DNA from: Deltaproteobacteria bacterium CG_4_9_14_3_um_filter_63_12
Lineage (GTDB): Bacteria > Myxococcota_A > Bradymonadia > UBA4248 > UM-FILTER-63-12
DNA length: 43,001 bases
Assembly (NCBI GenBank): GCA_002789955.1
Contig: PFUG01000443.1
Location: 1-43,001 of the forward strand
Reading direction: 5' to 3'
The notes under the pieces are model-generated. The model worked only from the letters and a program-made list of their open reading frames with translations, did not search any database and was not told the origin of the DNA. This document shows, one piece after another, positions 22,081-31,405 of this stretch (position 1 is its first letter; each line of letters begins with the position of its first letter). The position numbers and the translations under genes were made by a program.

Positions 22081-24351
22081 ATGCAGCACCGAGAGCATTG
22101 TGGCTACAGCAGTCTCGTTGTCGAAGCGGGGAAGCGCCTCCTAGGCGTAGTCGTGGTAGCAGCCGCGGTTTGGAGTTGCGCGGACAATGGAGGTTCAGGA
22201 ACCCCCGATCAGACCGCCTCGTCGGACGTCGTTTCGGACGTCGACGAACCCGATGGGACGAGCGTCGGAAATCACGCCCCGGAGCTTGACAGGATTGGCA
22301 ATCGAAGGGCCCCGATAGGGAAACCGTTGGACATTGTGGTGAGTGCGACGGATCCCGATGGCGATGCACTGACCTACTCTGTGTTCGGTGATCTGCCCGT
22401 TGGCAGCAAGTTCGCGAAGGAGACCCATACCTTCGAATGGACCCCACAAGCTGCGGACGATGGAAAGCTCGTTATCCTGACCTTCGCGGTCAGTGATGGA
22501 GCGCAAGAGGATAGGGAGACGATCCAGATCACCGTGACAACCAGTGACGAATCCACCAAGCCAGTCATCCAAGAGGTCGGAGACGTGTTTGTCGGGGTTG
22601 GCGAAGCCTATGAGTTACGACTGCAAGCGACCGATGAGGACGGTGATGCCCTCACGTTCTCGACGGGAAGCGCGTTGCCGACAGGGGCGGTGCTCGATGG
22701 CAAAACCGGGGTCATGAAATGGACGCCCACGCCTGACCAGGATGGGATGACATTTTCTGTCGTGTTCATGGTCAGCGACGGTGAGTTCGAGGCCACCAGC
22801 GATGCGAGGTTCTTGGTACAGAGTGCACAATTGACTTTCGAACCCATTCCCCTTCAAGAGGTCAAGCTCAACGAGACGCTGACGCTACCATTGCCCATCA
22901 CCAACCCCATGGGCTTCAAGATTCAATGCGAAGCCATCGGGACGTTGCCTACCGGAGCCACCTTCGACGTCCCCCGATGTACTCTGACTTACACCCCCAC
23001 AGACCCCTCGTTGGTGGGAACAAGCAAGCAGTTCGACTTTCGAGTGACCAGCACAGGCGGTGGGGTCGACTACAACCTCATCGGCTCGGCGACCGTGTTC
23101 GTGATTGGCGACACGGTTCAACCGCAGTGTACGGCGGATGGGTTCGAGCCAAACGATTTCTCTGGCGAGGCCACTCTCATGGTGGCAGGCGTCTACACTG
23201 GCCTCACCGTCTGCGGCGACGAGGACTGGTACCGCGTCGTGGTAGCAGATGGAGGCGCGCTGCAGGTGGACCTGCGGTTCGTGCACGGACCAAACCAAGA
23301 TATCGATGTCTACGTCTATGGACCAGACCTCGTGGAAGCCCTGGTCGTAGGGGACAGCGCGACGAACAATGAGAGCGTGACGGCTTCAAATCTGGCGGCT
23401 GGCACCTACACCATACGGGCGTTCGAGTTTTCCGATGGGGACCATACCTACGAGATGACCATCACCGTGACCGAGTCCCTTCCGAGTTGCACCAACGACT
23501 CTCACGAGCCCAACGAGAGCTTCTCGTCGGCCTCTAGCTTGGGCCCGGGAGCCAGTCATTTTGTCGATGATGGGATGATCTGCCCTGCCGACGTGGATTG
23601 GTACGCGTTTGGTGGCGTCGCTGGCAATTCGCTCAGCGCGATGTTGGTCTTTGACAACTCTGTCGGGGACCTTGACCTGGAGCTGTACGATGCTGCGAAC
23701 ACGCTCGTGGCATGGAGCCGTCTAACGACCGACGAGGAGACGATCACGCACACCTTTGCCACGTCAGGGGATTTTCGGCTGAAGGTGTTTGGATACCAGA
23801 ATGCTTCGGCGGCCTACTTGCTGGACATCGCCACTTCGGGAGGGCCGCCCTGCGACGCAATGTCTTGCGCCGCGGCGATGGTGTGCGGGAATGCGGGGGG
23901 CTGTGTCGCTGAGTCTTGTGTCACCGATGCGGACTGCCCCAACGCCTATCGGTGCAGACAAGGGCACTGCGTGGATCCATGCGTCGCAGACAGCACCTGT
24001 CGAACCAATCTGGGCTACGGCTGCAGAACGTTGACTGCGACAGATGCGGTCGCCTTTTGCGCTCCATCAGGCTCGGGTGCATCGGGCAGTGCATGCAGCT
24101 CCATGGCGACCTGTCGGGCGGACTCGGCTTGTCTTGTTGGCTCCCGCTTCCCCAACGGCTATTGCGCGATGGTGGGGTGTTTCGACGACCTCGATTGCGA
24201 TCTGGATACCACATGCGTCGAAGTCGACGGGATTCCGATGTGCTTGCAATTCTGTCTGGCGTCGACCGATTGTCGCGCAGGCGAAGGGTACACCTGCACG
24301 CCGCTTCCCATGGTTGGGGCCTCTGGCGACATCGAGGTTTGTGTGAAGTGA
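22081..24351 (+). CDS. Large surface lipoprotein with Ig-like, pre-peptidase and Cys-rich domains
   Basis: A 756-aa putative lipoprotein. A hydrophobic segment (LLGVVVVAAAVW) leads to Cys33 in the context AVWSC, an imperfect lipobox. A Ser/Asp/Gly linker follows. Two cadherin-like/putative Ig domains come next (about 63-155 and 156-245; both with ATDxDGDALT and xxPTG/PVG and W-T-P signatures), then a third related beta domain (about 246-340). Two pre-peptidase C-terminal type domains follow (about 350-470 and 475-590; each opens with EPN and has DEDWYR or DVDWYA). The C-terminal 165 residues are Cys-rich, with CVTDADCPNAYRC-type repeats typical of Myxococcota surface proteins. No catalytic domain is seen. 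A role in adhesion or surface binding is inference. Confidence 0.82.
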   Translation: MQHREHCGYSSLVVEAGKRLLGVVVVAAAVWSCADNGGSGTPDQTASSDVVSDVDEPDGTSVGNHAPELDRIGNRRAPIGKPLDIVVSATDPDGDALTYSVFGDLPVGSKFAKETHTFEWTPQAADDGKLVILTFAVSDGAQEDRETIQITVTTSDESTKPVIQEVGDVFVGVGEAYELRLQATDEDGDALTFSTGSALPTGAVLDGKTGVMKWTPTPDQDGMTFSVVFMVSDGEFEATSDARFLVQSAQLTFEPIPLQEVKLNETLTLPLPITNPMGFKIQCEAIGTLPTGATFDVPRCTLTYTPTDPSLVGTSKQFDFRVTSTGGGVDYNLIGSATVFVIGDTVQPQCTADGFEPNDFSGEATLMVAGVYTGLTVCGDEDWYRVVVADGGALQVDLRFVHGPNQDIDVYVYGPDLVEALVVGDSATNNESVTASNLAAGTYTIRAFEFSDGDHTYEMTITVTESLPSCTNDSHEPNESFSSASSLGPGASHFVDDGMICPADVDWYAFGGVAGNSLSAMLVFDNSVGDLDLELYDAANTLVAWSRLTTDEETITHTFATSGDFRLKVFGYQNASAAYLLDIATSGGPPCDAMSCAAAMVCGNAGGCVAESCVTDADCPNAYRCRQGHCVDPCVADSTCRTNLGYGCRTLTATDAVAFCAPSGSGASGSACSSMATCRADSACLVGSRFPNGYCAMVGCFDDLDCDLDTTCVEVDGIPMCLQFCLASTDCRAGEGYTCTPLPMVGASGDIEVCVK

Positions 24352-24386
24352 GCTCTTGATACAGAGCTTCTTCCTTCTTTTTTCTT
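24351..24386 (+). terminator. Probable terminator after the lipoprotein gene
   Basis: AGCTC (24351-24355, overlapping the stop codon) pairs with GAGCT (24364-24368), with possible extension by AAG/CTT. A pyrimidine-rich tract with six T residues (24378-24383) follows. The stem is short, so this is a moderate call. Confidence 0.45.
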
Positions 24387-24445
24387 GTTCGTTCTCTGAC
24401 GCGGCGGTGCGCGTGGGTCTTGGCGCTCGCCACACCTCGGGGCGT

Positions 24446-24597
24446 GCGGCGTCGGGCAACGGAACTTGCTTCGTCGGGCACCGTGGTGTCCTTCGTCGGG
24501 TGGCGTGGTGTGCTTCGTCGGGTGGCGTGGTGCGCTTCGTCGGGTGGCGTGGTGTGCCTCGCCGGCGGCGTGGTGTGCTTCGTCGGGGGCACCGTGT
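24446..24597 (+). repeat. Tandem array of a 22-bp repeat (about 7 copies)
   Basis: The unit reads GCTTCGTCGGGTGGCG followed by TGGTGT. Good copies start at 24468, 24490, 24512 and 24534. Two 21-bp copies start at 24556 and 24577, and a degenerate copy starts at 24446. The two outermost good copies carry CACC in place of TGGC. The period of 22 is not a multiple of three, so the array is not a protein repeat, although open frames run through it on both strands. It fills the gap between the lipoprotein gene and the histidine kinase operon. Confidence 0.93.
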
Positions 24598-24714
24598 ACA
24601 CCTTGCTCTGGCGCGAGAGCCGCGAGTTTGACCGGTTGACACCAAGGGCTGTGATGCGCTCCAAGTCGATCCCTGACGGTCTGCAGGTTTGGATTCAGAG
24701 GTGGGCCCACAGTC

Positions 24715-26325
24715 ATGCGGATGAGCCGGTTTGCGGTAAAGATCTATGCGGTCTTGTTGATCATGGGGGCTGCGCCACTCATCGCCTCGGCGGTGTTGCT
24801 GAGCGAGGTCCTGACTTTCAACAAGAATCTCCAAGATGAGGCGGTCGAGACCCTCGATGACGTGAGTCATTTTCATCGGGCCTGGGCGACGTCGGAAGCT
24901 GACCGTGTCTCGCTGATCGGTGCCAACCTGTCGCTCTCGCCTGAGCTGCGCCTGCCTATCGCAACCAATGAGGAGCGAATCCAGCAAGCCCTCGAGAGGG
25001 AGCTAGGCCGCTACGGTGTTCTCGTACGGGCTGTGCTCTACGACGAGGGAGCCGAATTGATGGCGGTCGGCGACCAAGGCGAACGGGGGCTCGAGGGCTT
25101 GAAGCTGAGGACCCGTCGTTGGAGGGTCGGCCAGACGGTCCAACCCAACCCGCCAGACAGCTCTGGTCGCGTGTTGGAGCTGACCTTTGGCATCGACATG
25201 AGCCTCTCAGACCGATACGAGGACCTCGGTCAGAGGCGGCAGCTGCATCGCGGCCTGTCGGCGTTGGAGGGGGAGAAAGACGGCTCGCTGTCGGAGGTCT
25301 ACACGAAGTTCTACTACATCATGCTCGTCCTGGTGGTGGTCTTGACGGTTGGCTTTGCGCTCCTCATCACCACGCCCTTGAGTCGTCGGCTCGGCCGCTT
25401 AACCGCCGCAACGGAGCGTGTTGCGAAAGGAGAGCTCGGCTTTTCGATACCGGTGCAGGGGAAGGACGAGCTCTCGCAGCTCACGAAACAATTCAACGAG
25501 ATGGTCGAAGAATTGGGCGAGGCTCGAAAGGCAGTGACTTACTTGGAGCGGATGAGCGCTTGGCAAGAGGTCGCTCGTCGATTGGCGCATGAGATAAAGA
25601 ACCCGCTCACGCCGTTACTCCTGGCCGTACAACAGCTCGACAAGACTTTTGACAAATACTACGACCGGCCCGAGCGATACCGCCAGATCGTGACCGAGGT
25701 TGTGGAGATCGTCACGGAGGAAGTCGACACGCTGCGGAAGTTAGTGAGGGAATTCAGTGAGTTTGCCCGCTTGCCGTCCGCGTCTCCCGAACCACGCGAG
25801 GTTTGGGAGTTCGTGACCCAGACATTGAGGTCCAATCCGCAGTTCTACGAGATGGCCAAGATCAACGAGATTGAAGGGCCCGTCGTGACGGCGCGGCTCG
25901 ACCCTTTGTTGATGAGGCGAGTCCTCGTGAACATCGTCCAAAACGCCATCGAGGCCGCTGTGGAGGCTGGCAACGCTCCCATTATCGAAGTCAGTCTCGA
26001 AGTCGTCGGCGAGAATGCTCGCATTCGAGTCGTCGACAATGGAACGGGTCTCCCCGCGGAAGGAGCGGACCGAGTCTTCGACCCCTACTTCACGACCAAG
26101 GCGGAAGGGACAGGACTTGGCCTGGCGATCGTTCGAAAGATTGTGATCGATCATGGGGGTGACATTCGCCTCCTCGATCGCACAGATGGAACCAAAGGAG
26201 TAGAGGCCCGCATCGAGGTGCCCGCCATTCCTTTGGATCAAGTCAAGGAGACCTTGGAGCGCAAACGCGAAGCCGAAGAAGCGCTGATGACCCCATCCAG
26301 CGACGAGGAGACTGATGAACCCTGA
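24715..26325 (+). CDS. NtrY-like membrane sensor histidine kinase
   Basis: A 536-aa sensor kinase. One transmembrane helix (about 8-31) is followed by a periplasmic sensor region of about 165 residues, a second helix (about 199-221), a HAMP domain (about 222-275) and the kinase core. The phosphoacceptor is His292 in RLAHEIKNPLTP, the H-box form seen in NtrY/NtrB-type kinases. The N box (NIVQNAIEA), G1 (DNGTGLP), F box (FDPYFTTK) and G2 (GTGLGLAI) are all present, so it should be active. A charged C-terminal helix of about 40 residues follows. No response regulator gene is adjacent. The 3' end overlaps the HAD phosphatase gene by 11 bases. An ATG two codons downstream is an equally good start. 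Confidence 0.93.
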   Translation: MRMSRFAVKIYAVLLIMGAAPLIASAVLLSEVLTFNKNLQDEAVETLDDVSHFHRAWATSEADRVSLIGANLSLSPELRLPIATNEERIQQALERELGRYGVLVRAVLYDEGAELMAVGDQGERGLEGLKLRTRRWRVGQTVQPNPPDSSGRVLELTFGIDMSLSDRYEDLGQRRQLHRGLSALEGEKDGSLSEVYTKFYYIMLVLVVVLTVGFALLITTPLSRRLGRLTAATERVAKGELGFSIPVQGKDELSQLTKQFNEMVEELGEARKAVTYLERMSAWQEVARRLAHEIKNPLTPLLLAVQQLDKTFDKYYDRPERYRQIVTEVVEIVTEEVDTLRKLVREFSEFARLPSASPEPREVWEFVTQTLRSNPQFYEMAKINEIEGPVVTARLDPLLMRRVLVNIVQNAIEAAVEAGNAPIIEVSLEVVGENARIRVVDNGTGLPAEGADRVFDPYFTTKAEGTGLGLAIVRKIVIDHGGDIRLLDRTDGTKGVEARIEVPAIPLDQVKETLERKREAEEALMTPSSDEETDEP

Positions 26326-27004
26326 AGGGGCAACACAGGGCGCAGGGGACTCACCAGTCGTCGCGTTCTTTGACATGGACCAGACCATTCTTCGCTGCAA
26401 CTCTGCCAGTCGCTACGCGAAGTTCCTTTATCGACGAGGTGAGCTGAGCCTGCGAGATGTGCTGCGCACGGCGCGATGGCTCGTGGAGTATCGTTTTGCC
26501 GTGATCGACGCGCAGGCGGTCACACGGCGAGTCATCTCGAGCGTCGAGGGACAACCTGCTCAGCATCTCACGGACTTATGCCAAGAGTGGTTCGACACTG
26601 ACATCATCCAATTCATCTCGGAGGATGCGGTCGCCGTGATTGAGGACCACCGCCGCAGCGGTCACCAGGTGGTGTTGTTGACCGCCGCGACGGAGTACAT
26701 CGCACGCCCCGTGAGCCACCATTTGAAGCTCGATGGTGCGGTCTCGACCTACTTGGAGAGCGACTCAAAGCAGAGGCTCACCGGTCGTGTGGTGGAACCC
26801 ATATGCTTTGGGGAGGGGAAGATTCACTGGGCACGGCAGTGGGCCGACCAATGCGGGGCCACCCTCGAGAATGCCTTTTTCTACACCGACAGTTTTACTG
26901 ATCTGCCCATGCTGGAAGCCGTTGGGCACCCGCGGATTGTGAATCCAGACCCAAGGTTGAGACGCTATGCAAAGAAACGCGGACTCGAAACATTGTGTTG
27001 GTGA
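26315..27004 (+). CDS. HAD-superfamily IB phosphatase (phosphoserine phosphatase-like)
   Basis: A 229-aa HAD hydrolase. The nucleophile motif is FFDMDQTIL with Asp20 and Asp22. Motif II is LLTAATE, motif III contains the Lys of GEGKIHW, and motif IV is [11 protein letters not shown]. This set and length fit subfamily IB, which contains phosphoserine phosphatase (SerB) and related small-molecule or lipid phosphatases. Substrate is not determined. The gene overlaps the kinase gene by 11 bases at its start, a sign of translational coupling. At its end it overlaps or abuts the aminotransferase gene. A HAD phosphatase next to an aminotransferase could act in amino-acid or amino-alcohol phosphate metabolism (inference). 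Confidence 0.88.
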   Translation: MNPEGATQGAGDSPVVAFFDMDQTILRCNSASRYAKFLYRRGELSLRDVLRTARWLVEYRFAVIDAQAVTRRVISSVEGQPAQHLTDLCQEWFDTDIIQFISEDAVAVIEDHRRSGHQVVLLTAATEYIARPVSHHLKLDGAVSTYLESDSKQRLTGRVVEPICFGEGKIHWARQWADQCGATLENAFFYTDSFTDLPMLEAVGHPRIVNPDPRLRRYAKKRGLETLCW

Positions 27005-28382
27005 GGTGGCTCCAAACCTCAAGACAGCGATCCCTGGTCCCCGCTCCGTCGAGCTTCTCGAGGTCCTCGCTCGCCACGAATGCCCGGCGATCACCGCCCG
27101 ACGAGCGCGACGGCGGGGGGAGAGTGGAGTCTCACAAGATCCCATCGTCTGGAAGAGCGGTAGCGGCTCGACCATCGAGGATGTGGATGGGAATCTCTAT
27201 CTCGATTTTACCGCGGCCTTCGCCGTCAGCTCGTACGGGCACGCGCACCCGGAGCTCCAAGAAGCCCTGCACGAGCAGAGTCGCCAGCTCATGCATGGGA
27301 TGGGCGATGTCTACCCCACGGACGTGAAGATCCGTTATACCGAGGCGCTTTCAGACTTCCTTCCAGGTGGGCTCAGCCAGTCGATTTTCGGCCAGTCTGG
27401 GGCCGATGCGGTCGAGGCCGCGTTGAAGTCGGCTGTGATGCATTCTGGGCGGCAACGGGTCGTGGCGTTCGAGGCGTCCTACCACGGGATGAGCCTAGGT
27501 GCGCTCTCGGTCTCGGCCTACAAAGGGTCGTTCAAGGCGCCATTTTCCGGTCTGATCGCTCAGCAAGTGACGCATGCGCCCTATCCCTATTGCTATCGAT
27601 GTCCGTTCAAGTCCACGTATCCGGGTTGTGGGCTTGCATGCCTCGAGTATTTCGAGCATCTCGTTAGCCACCCCGCGGCAGGGTCGGAGGAAGCGGGCGC
27701 GGTCATTCTGGAACCGATACAGGGCCGAGGAGGGGTGATTGTTCCGCCAGTGGAGTGGCTGGTCGGCGTGCGCAAGATCTGCGAGGAGCGAGGTCTGGTC
27801 CTGATTTTCGACGAGATCTACACCGGGTTTGGAAGGACTGGGCGGCGCTTCGCGATGGAGCATTTTGGCGTCGTGCCCGACCTGGTTTGCCTCGGGAAAG
27901 GGATGACCGGTGGTTTCCCGATGTCGGCGGCGGTGGGGACCGCAGAGGTGATGTCGTCGTGGGGGACCAGCGCCGGTGAGGCGATTCATACGAGCACTTT
28001 CCTCGGAAATCCGATGGGGTGTGCGGTTGGTCTCAAAGCAATCGAGATATTTCGGCGTGACGACCTCGCCGCACGAAGTACGGCGATGGGGGAGATCCTC
28101 GAGCGCAAGCTCCTGGACCTCAAAGAGCGCTATCCCGCATTGATCGGTGAGGTGCGTGGTCTCGGGCTCATGAGAGGCGTTGAGCTCGTGGATACGGAGG
28201 GCAGGCCCAACGGCAAGCTAAGCCTCGAGTTGATGCGGAGGATGCTCGAGAAAGGCGTCCTCATCTTGCCGAGCGGCGTCTGGGGCCAAGTCGTGACCTT
28301 TACTCCCCCGCTCGTCGTCGAAGAAGAGCAAATCGAGAGGATGTACGCGATTCTGTTGGAGGCGTTGACCGAGTTGGTCTGA
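26967..28382 (+). CDS. Class III PLP-dependent aminotransferase
   Basis: A 471-aa fold-type I aminotransferase of the acetylornithine/4-aminobutyrate aminotransferase group. Motifs are [14 protein letters not shown] (PLP-phosphate region), [35 protein letters not shown] and the PLP lysine Lys311 in CLGKGMTGG. The insert YPYCYRCPF with [10 protein letters not shown] is a Cys-rich feature of one branch of this family; the substrate remains open. With the ATG at 26967 it overlaps the HAD gene by 38 bases; a GTG at 27006 (removing 13 residues) would follow that gene's stop directly. It is the third gene of the kinase-HAD-aminotransferase operon. The next gene lies on the other strand, three bases after its stop. 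Confidence 0.9.
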   Translation: MQRNADSKHCVGEVAPNLKTAIPGPRSVELLEVLARHECPAITARRARRRGESGVSQDPIVWKSGSGSTIEDVDGNLYLDFTAAFAVSSYGHAHPELQEALHEQSRQLMHGMGDVYPTDVKIRYTEALSDFLPGGLSQSIFGQSGADAVEAALKSAVMHSGRQRVVAFEASYHGMSLGALSVSAYKGSFKAPFSGLIAQQVTHAPYPYCYRCPFKSTYPGCGLACLEYFEHLVSHPAAGSEEAGAVILEPIQGRGGVIVPPVEWLVGVRKICEERGLVLIFDEIYTGFGRTGRRFAMEHFGVVPDLVCLGKGMTGGFPMSAAVGTAEVMSSWGTSAGEAIHTSTFLGNPMGCAVGLKAIEIFRRDDLAARSTAMGEILERKLLDLKERYPALIGEVRGLGLMRGVELVDTEGRPNGKLSLELMRRMLEKGVLILPSGVWGQVVTFTPPLVVEEEQIERMYAILLEALTELV

Positions 28383-28385
28383 CGC

Positions 28386-30704
28386 TTACTCGGGGAGCCT
28401 GGAAAGGTCTGCGGTCCAGAGCCCTTCGTTTTCGAGCCACAGCCCGAAATGAGCGCCATCTGCGGAGATCAGCGCGCTCCACTCCTGTCGAGGGGGGCCC
28501 AGCGGAAGTGAAGACCACCACTCGAGCAACCATTCTCTCTGGGTCTGTTGGTCGATGAGCCAAATCGCATTTGCGTCGAGGCTGATCCGCCAATGGCCTT
28601 GGCGATCCGTTTCCACGAGTGGGGACTGGGCATCATCGGCGAGAGGCTGACAGGTTGCCTCACCAGCGAGGTCAATCGTGACGAGGTACAAGGCATCCCT
28701 ATGCTCGAAGACCAACTCGCTGTCGCTGAGCCAACCGTGGAAATGGACGGCCTCCTGCAGGCGCGTAGGGGTCTCCCTGTCGAAACACGGCGCCGGTGCC
28801 CAATCGGGGAAATCGAAGGAGGAAACCGTCACGATCCGCGAGCTTGGCCGAAACGGGTCTTCGGAAGGGCCAATGTCACGGCACTGCTCGGGATAGCCGA
28901 TGCAGAGTTGGACAAAGGCAGATTGGCAGGTGACTCCATAGTCGATGATGAGCTTCGAGCTCGATGGAGAGAGGTCGACCGCGCTCATCAACGGGGCGTA
29001 GAACTGCAGGTCTTCCCACCGTGCTGGCGATAGGGCGCCAGTTTTGGTCGCGAGCTGGACAAACTTGGGGCCGAGGTATCGTTGAGTGAGCGCTGCAATG
29101 CGGTTGGCGCGTTCGTTGGCAGATTTTCGAGTCGCCATCGCCAGGCGATTGGCTAGGAACGAGGGAGACTCCCAAACGAGGAGCTTGTCGGCCCCGTGAA
29201 TGGTGCTCGACCACAACGCCGCCGCAACCGGATTCTGCGGCCACGGTGGCAGCAACAACCCTGAGAGAGCGGCACCAAGCCCGGTGGTCGTGCTGCCAAG
29301 GGTCCATTTGCCGAGGCCAAGGGAGAGACTCCTGGCGTCAAAGACCGGCAAGACGAGGTCGAACTGCTCGGTGAAGCGCATGGGGAGGTAGGGACGTGTC
29401 GCATGTGTTGCGAACGCCGGCCGTCGTTCAAATTTGGAGAGGAAGGGTTGGTACTGGGACTCGGCGACTCGTGGCCCACGCAACTGCGCCAATAGGCGTC
29501 TGCCAGCCGCGCTGCTGGTCAACACCAATGCGGGGTCATCGAGGTTGAGCAGCTCGATCGCCCTTCGTCCTTGCCCTCTGCGCGCCATCAGGTCGGCGCG
29601 CGGGAGCCGCAGCGAGAAAATCCTATCCTGCAGTGCATCGGCCCACTTTCGTGGATCGACTTGTGTGGCGACGGAGACTCGATGGGGGAAGCCCAAGCAG
29701 TAGTCTAAGGGACCCTGCAACGGGAGAATGAGCTGGAGGCCATTCTCGATCCACAAGAGTCGCTCCTCCGCATCGTCCTTGCCTTCGAGGTAGGCTGCGA
29801 TGGCCTCACGTTCCTGTTTGGCGAACGCCAATGAGGGGGACTCAGCCAGCGAAAAGCTCTTGTCTTGGTTGCTGAAGGCGAGCTCGTATTCGTTGGTAAG
29901 GGTGTCTTCGGTGAAGGTCCTAACCCTCATTAGACCAGCGCCACTGACTCCGCTTCGCGAAGCCCAACTCAACCCGATCTCAGCTGTTTGTCCTGGGAGA
30001 TTTCCCCTCCGACCTGCAGCGATGTGGGAAAGAAGAACCTGGGGAGCTGGATCGAGAACGACGTAGACCGCTCGAGTCAGGCCCAAATCGCTCTTTGTGC
30101 TGGGCAGGCACGGGGCAGCATCAGGGATCCTGACTGCCAAGACCCCACTTCCCGCGTCTTGGATGGAGACGTTGTCTTTGCTTGGGAACTCGCCCCCCGG
30201 GTCGTTTATGTTCGCGTAGGTACGCTGGAAGAGCTCCCTTGGCATGGGGTTCCACGTCCCCCCGGAGCGGTTGAGGACGCGAATGACGAGCTGCCCTCGA
30301 TGTTCTTCCGCGACGCTGGACTGTTCGGGCTCGAAGGTGACCAGCAGGAGATGGTCGCCGGTGGTCCGGTCACCAGCAACAACCGCGTGGTCGAGCACGA
30401 GCGCGCCTTTCAAGAATACGACCGCGCCGCTCAACTCGACGCGTCGCTCGGTCTTCAGTGTGTCAGCGCTGACGTGAGCGGCCTGCTTGATCTGCTCTGA
30501 AGCGAACACGCCGATGAGGGGGGTCGTGGACTTGACGTCCCCAGCCTCTTCCTCTTGCTCCTCGGTGTCCTCGTGAAACCGCGGTTCGACGAGCTTTCCG
30601 GCGAGCATCGTGGAACCAAGAACGAGGATGATCGAGCCAACACAGAGCACGATAAAAAGGGTCCATGCCCTTTTCCCCTCTTTCCTGCGTTCGCTCGGAC
30701 GCAT
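28386..30704 (-). CDS. Large membrane-anchored protein of unknown function
   Basis: A 772-aa protein not recognised. A basic N terminus (MRPSERRKEGKRAW) is followed by one hydrophobic helix (about 15-35) and an acidic Glu-rich linker (EDTEEQEEEAGD), so most of the chain should be outside the cytoplasm, held by an N-terminal anchor. The body is mixed alpha/beta with several Trp- and Leu-rich stretches; the last third has strand-rich segments such as HWRISLDANAIWLIDQQ, suggestive of beta-propeller-like repeats, but no motif is firm. It is the last gene of the rpmH-rnpA-yidD-yidC-khpB strand, 118 bases after khpB, and may be co-transcribed with the membrane insertase. Confidence 0.75.
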   Translation of the reverse strand: MRPSERRKEGKRAWTLFIVLCVGSIILVLGSTMLAGKLVEPRFHEDTEEQEEEAGDVKSTTPLIGVFASEQIKQAAHVSADTLKTERRVELSGAVVFLKGALVLDHAVVAGDRTTGDHLLLVTFEPEQSSVAEEHRGQLVIRVLNRSGGTWNPMPRELFQRTYANINDPGGEFPSKDNVSIQDAGSGVLAVRIPDAAPCLPSTKSDLGLTRAVYVVLDPAPQVLLSHIAAGRRGNLPGQTAEIGLSWASRSGVSGAGLMRVRTFTEDTLTNEYELAFSNQDKSFSLAESPSLAFAKQEREAIAAYLEGKDDAEERLLWIENGLQLILPLQGPLDYCLGFPHRVSVATQVDPRKWADALQDRIFSLRLPRADLMARRGQGRRAIELLNLDDPALVLTSSAAGRRLLAQLRGPRVAESQYQPFLSKFERRPAFATHATRPYLPMRFTEQFDLVLPVFDARSLSLGLGKWTLGSTTTGLGAALSGLLLPPWPQNPVAAALWSSTIHGADKLLVWESPSFLANRLAMATRKSANERANRIAALTQRYLGPKFVQLATKTGALSPARWEDLQFYAPLMSAVDLSPSSSKLIIDYGVTCQSAFVQLCIGYPEQCRDIGPSEDPFRPSSRIVTVSSFDFPDWAPAPCFDRETPTRLQEAVHFHGWLSDSELVFEHRDALYLVTIDLAGEATCQPLADDAQSPLVETDRQGHWRISLDANAIWLIDQQTQREWLLEWWSSLPLGPPRQEWSALISADGAHFGLWLENEGLWTADLSRLPE

Positions 30705-30822
30705 TCAGCAGACTCCTGCTTGCTCTCGAACTTCGTGGATGACGGAAGGAAATTACGGCGTCTCAACGAGCGGATTTCACGCGCACCTCCGAGCAGCGGT
30801 GGCTCGAAGGCACCTCACGTTC

Positions 30823-31314
30823 CTACGCGCGATCGGCTCGGACCTTGAGTCTCCTGAAGATGCCCATCCCTTCGCTGCTGGTGGTGATTCCAGACCCTTC
30901 AGAGAGCTGCCTGTGAACCGTGCGCCGATCCACCGAGTTCATTCCGTACACATCGGCCGAGAGGCCGCCGATGATCTTCCCCGATAGGCGTTGTGCGACA
31001 TGCTTCATCTTGTCGACCCGCGCCTCTCGGTAGCCCGCGGCGTCGACGATGACTGAAGGGGCTTTGGGGTTGTCTTTGAAGGCCGCACGCCGAATGATCT
31101 GCGAGAGCGCATCCAAGAAGACCGGACCGTCGCCCCCCCCTGGTCGGTTGATGAGTGCGCGGGCGTCGGTGCCAGTGACATCGAGGACCAAATTGCCGTC
31201 CTCCTCCTTCGCCGTCACCGCTACGGAGTAGCCGGCGAGCGTGAGGATCTTTTGGAGAAGATCAGAGGCTTCATCGAGAGGAAGGTTTTGGTCTTCGTTT
31301 GTGATTTCGCTCAT
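30823..31314 (-). CDS. khpB: KhpB/Jag-type RNA-binding protein (KH + R3H)
   Basis: A 163-aa protein of the Jag/KhpB family. The N-terminal part (about 1-45) is a short Jag-like segment. A KH domain follows (about 46-105). The C terminus is an R3H domain: RRTVHRQLSEGSGITTSSEG and IFRRLKV, with the Arg-x3-His signature intact. Jag family proteins bind RNA and are often encoded next to yidC, as here. The KH loop is unusual: where relatives have a GRRG-type GxxG loop before xTLDAL, this protein has NRPGGGDG before PVFLDAL, which is longer and lacks the basic pair. The start is the ATG at 31314; the open frame continues upstream into yidC without homology. Confidence 0.88.
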   Translation of the reverse strand: MSEITNEDQNLPLDEASDLLQKILTLAGYSVAVTAKEEDGNLVLDVTGTDARALINRPGGGDGPVFLDALSQIIRRAAFKDNPKAPSVIVDAAGYREARVDKMKHVAQRLSGKIIGGLSADVYGMNSVDRRTVHRQLSEGSGITTSSEGMGIFRRLKVRADRA

Positions 31315-31405
31315 TGGGAGGTCCCGAGTTCTGTGGACGAGGGGGGGTACACATTGGGAGCGGTCAGTATGCCACTGTGTCAAACCGAGTGCGAGGACCG
31401 CACAA

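Noticed and set aside
24468..24597. 22-bp array read as a protein repeat (His/Thr/Pro-rich on the minus strand)
   Set aside because: The period is not a multiple of three, so frames cycle, and there is no ribosome binding site or known domain.
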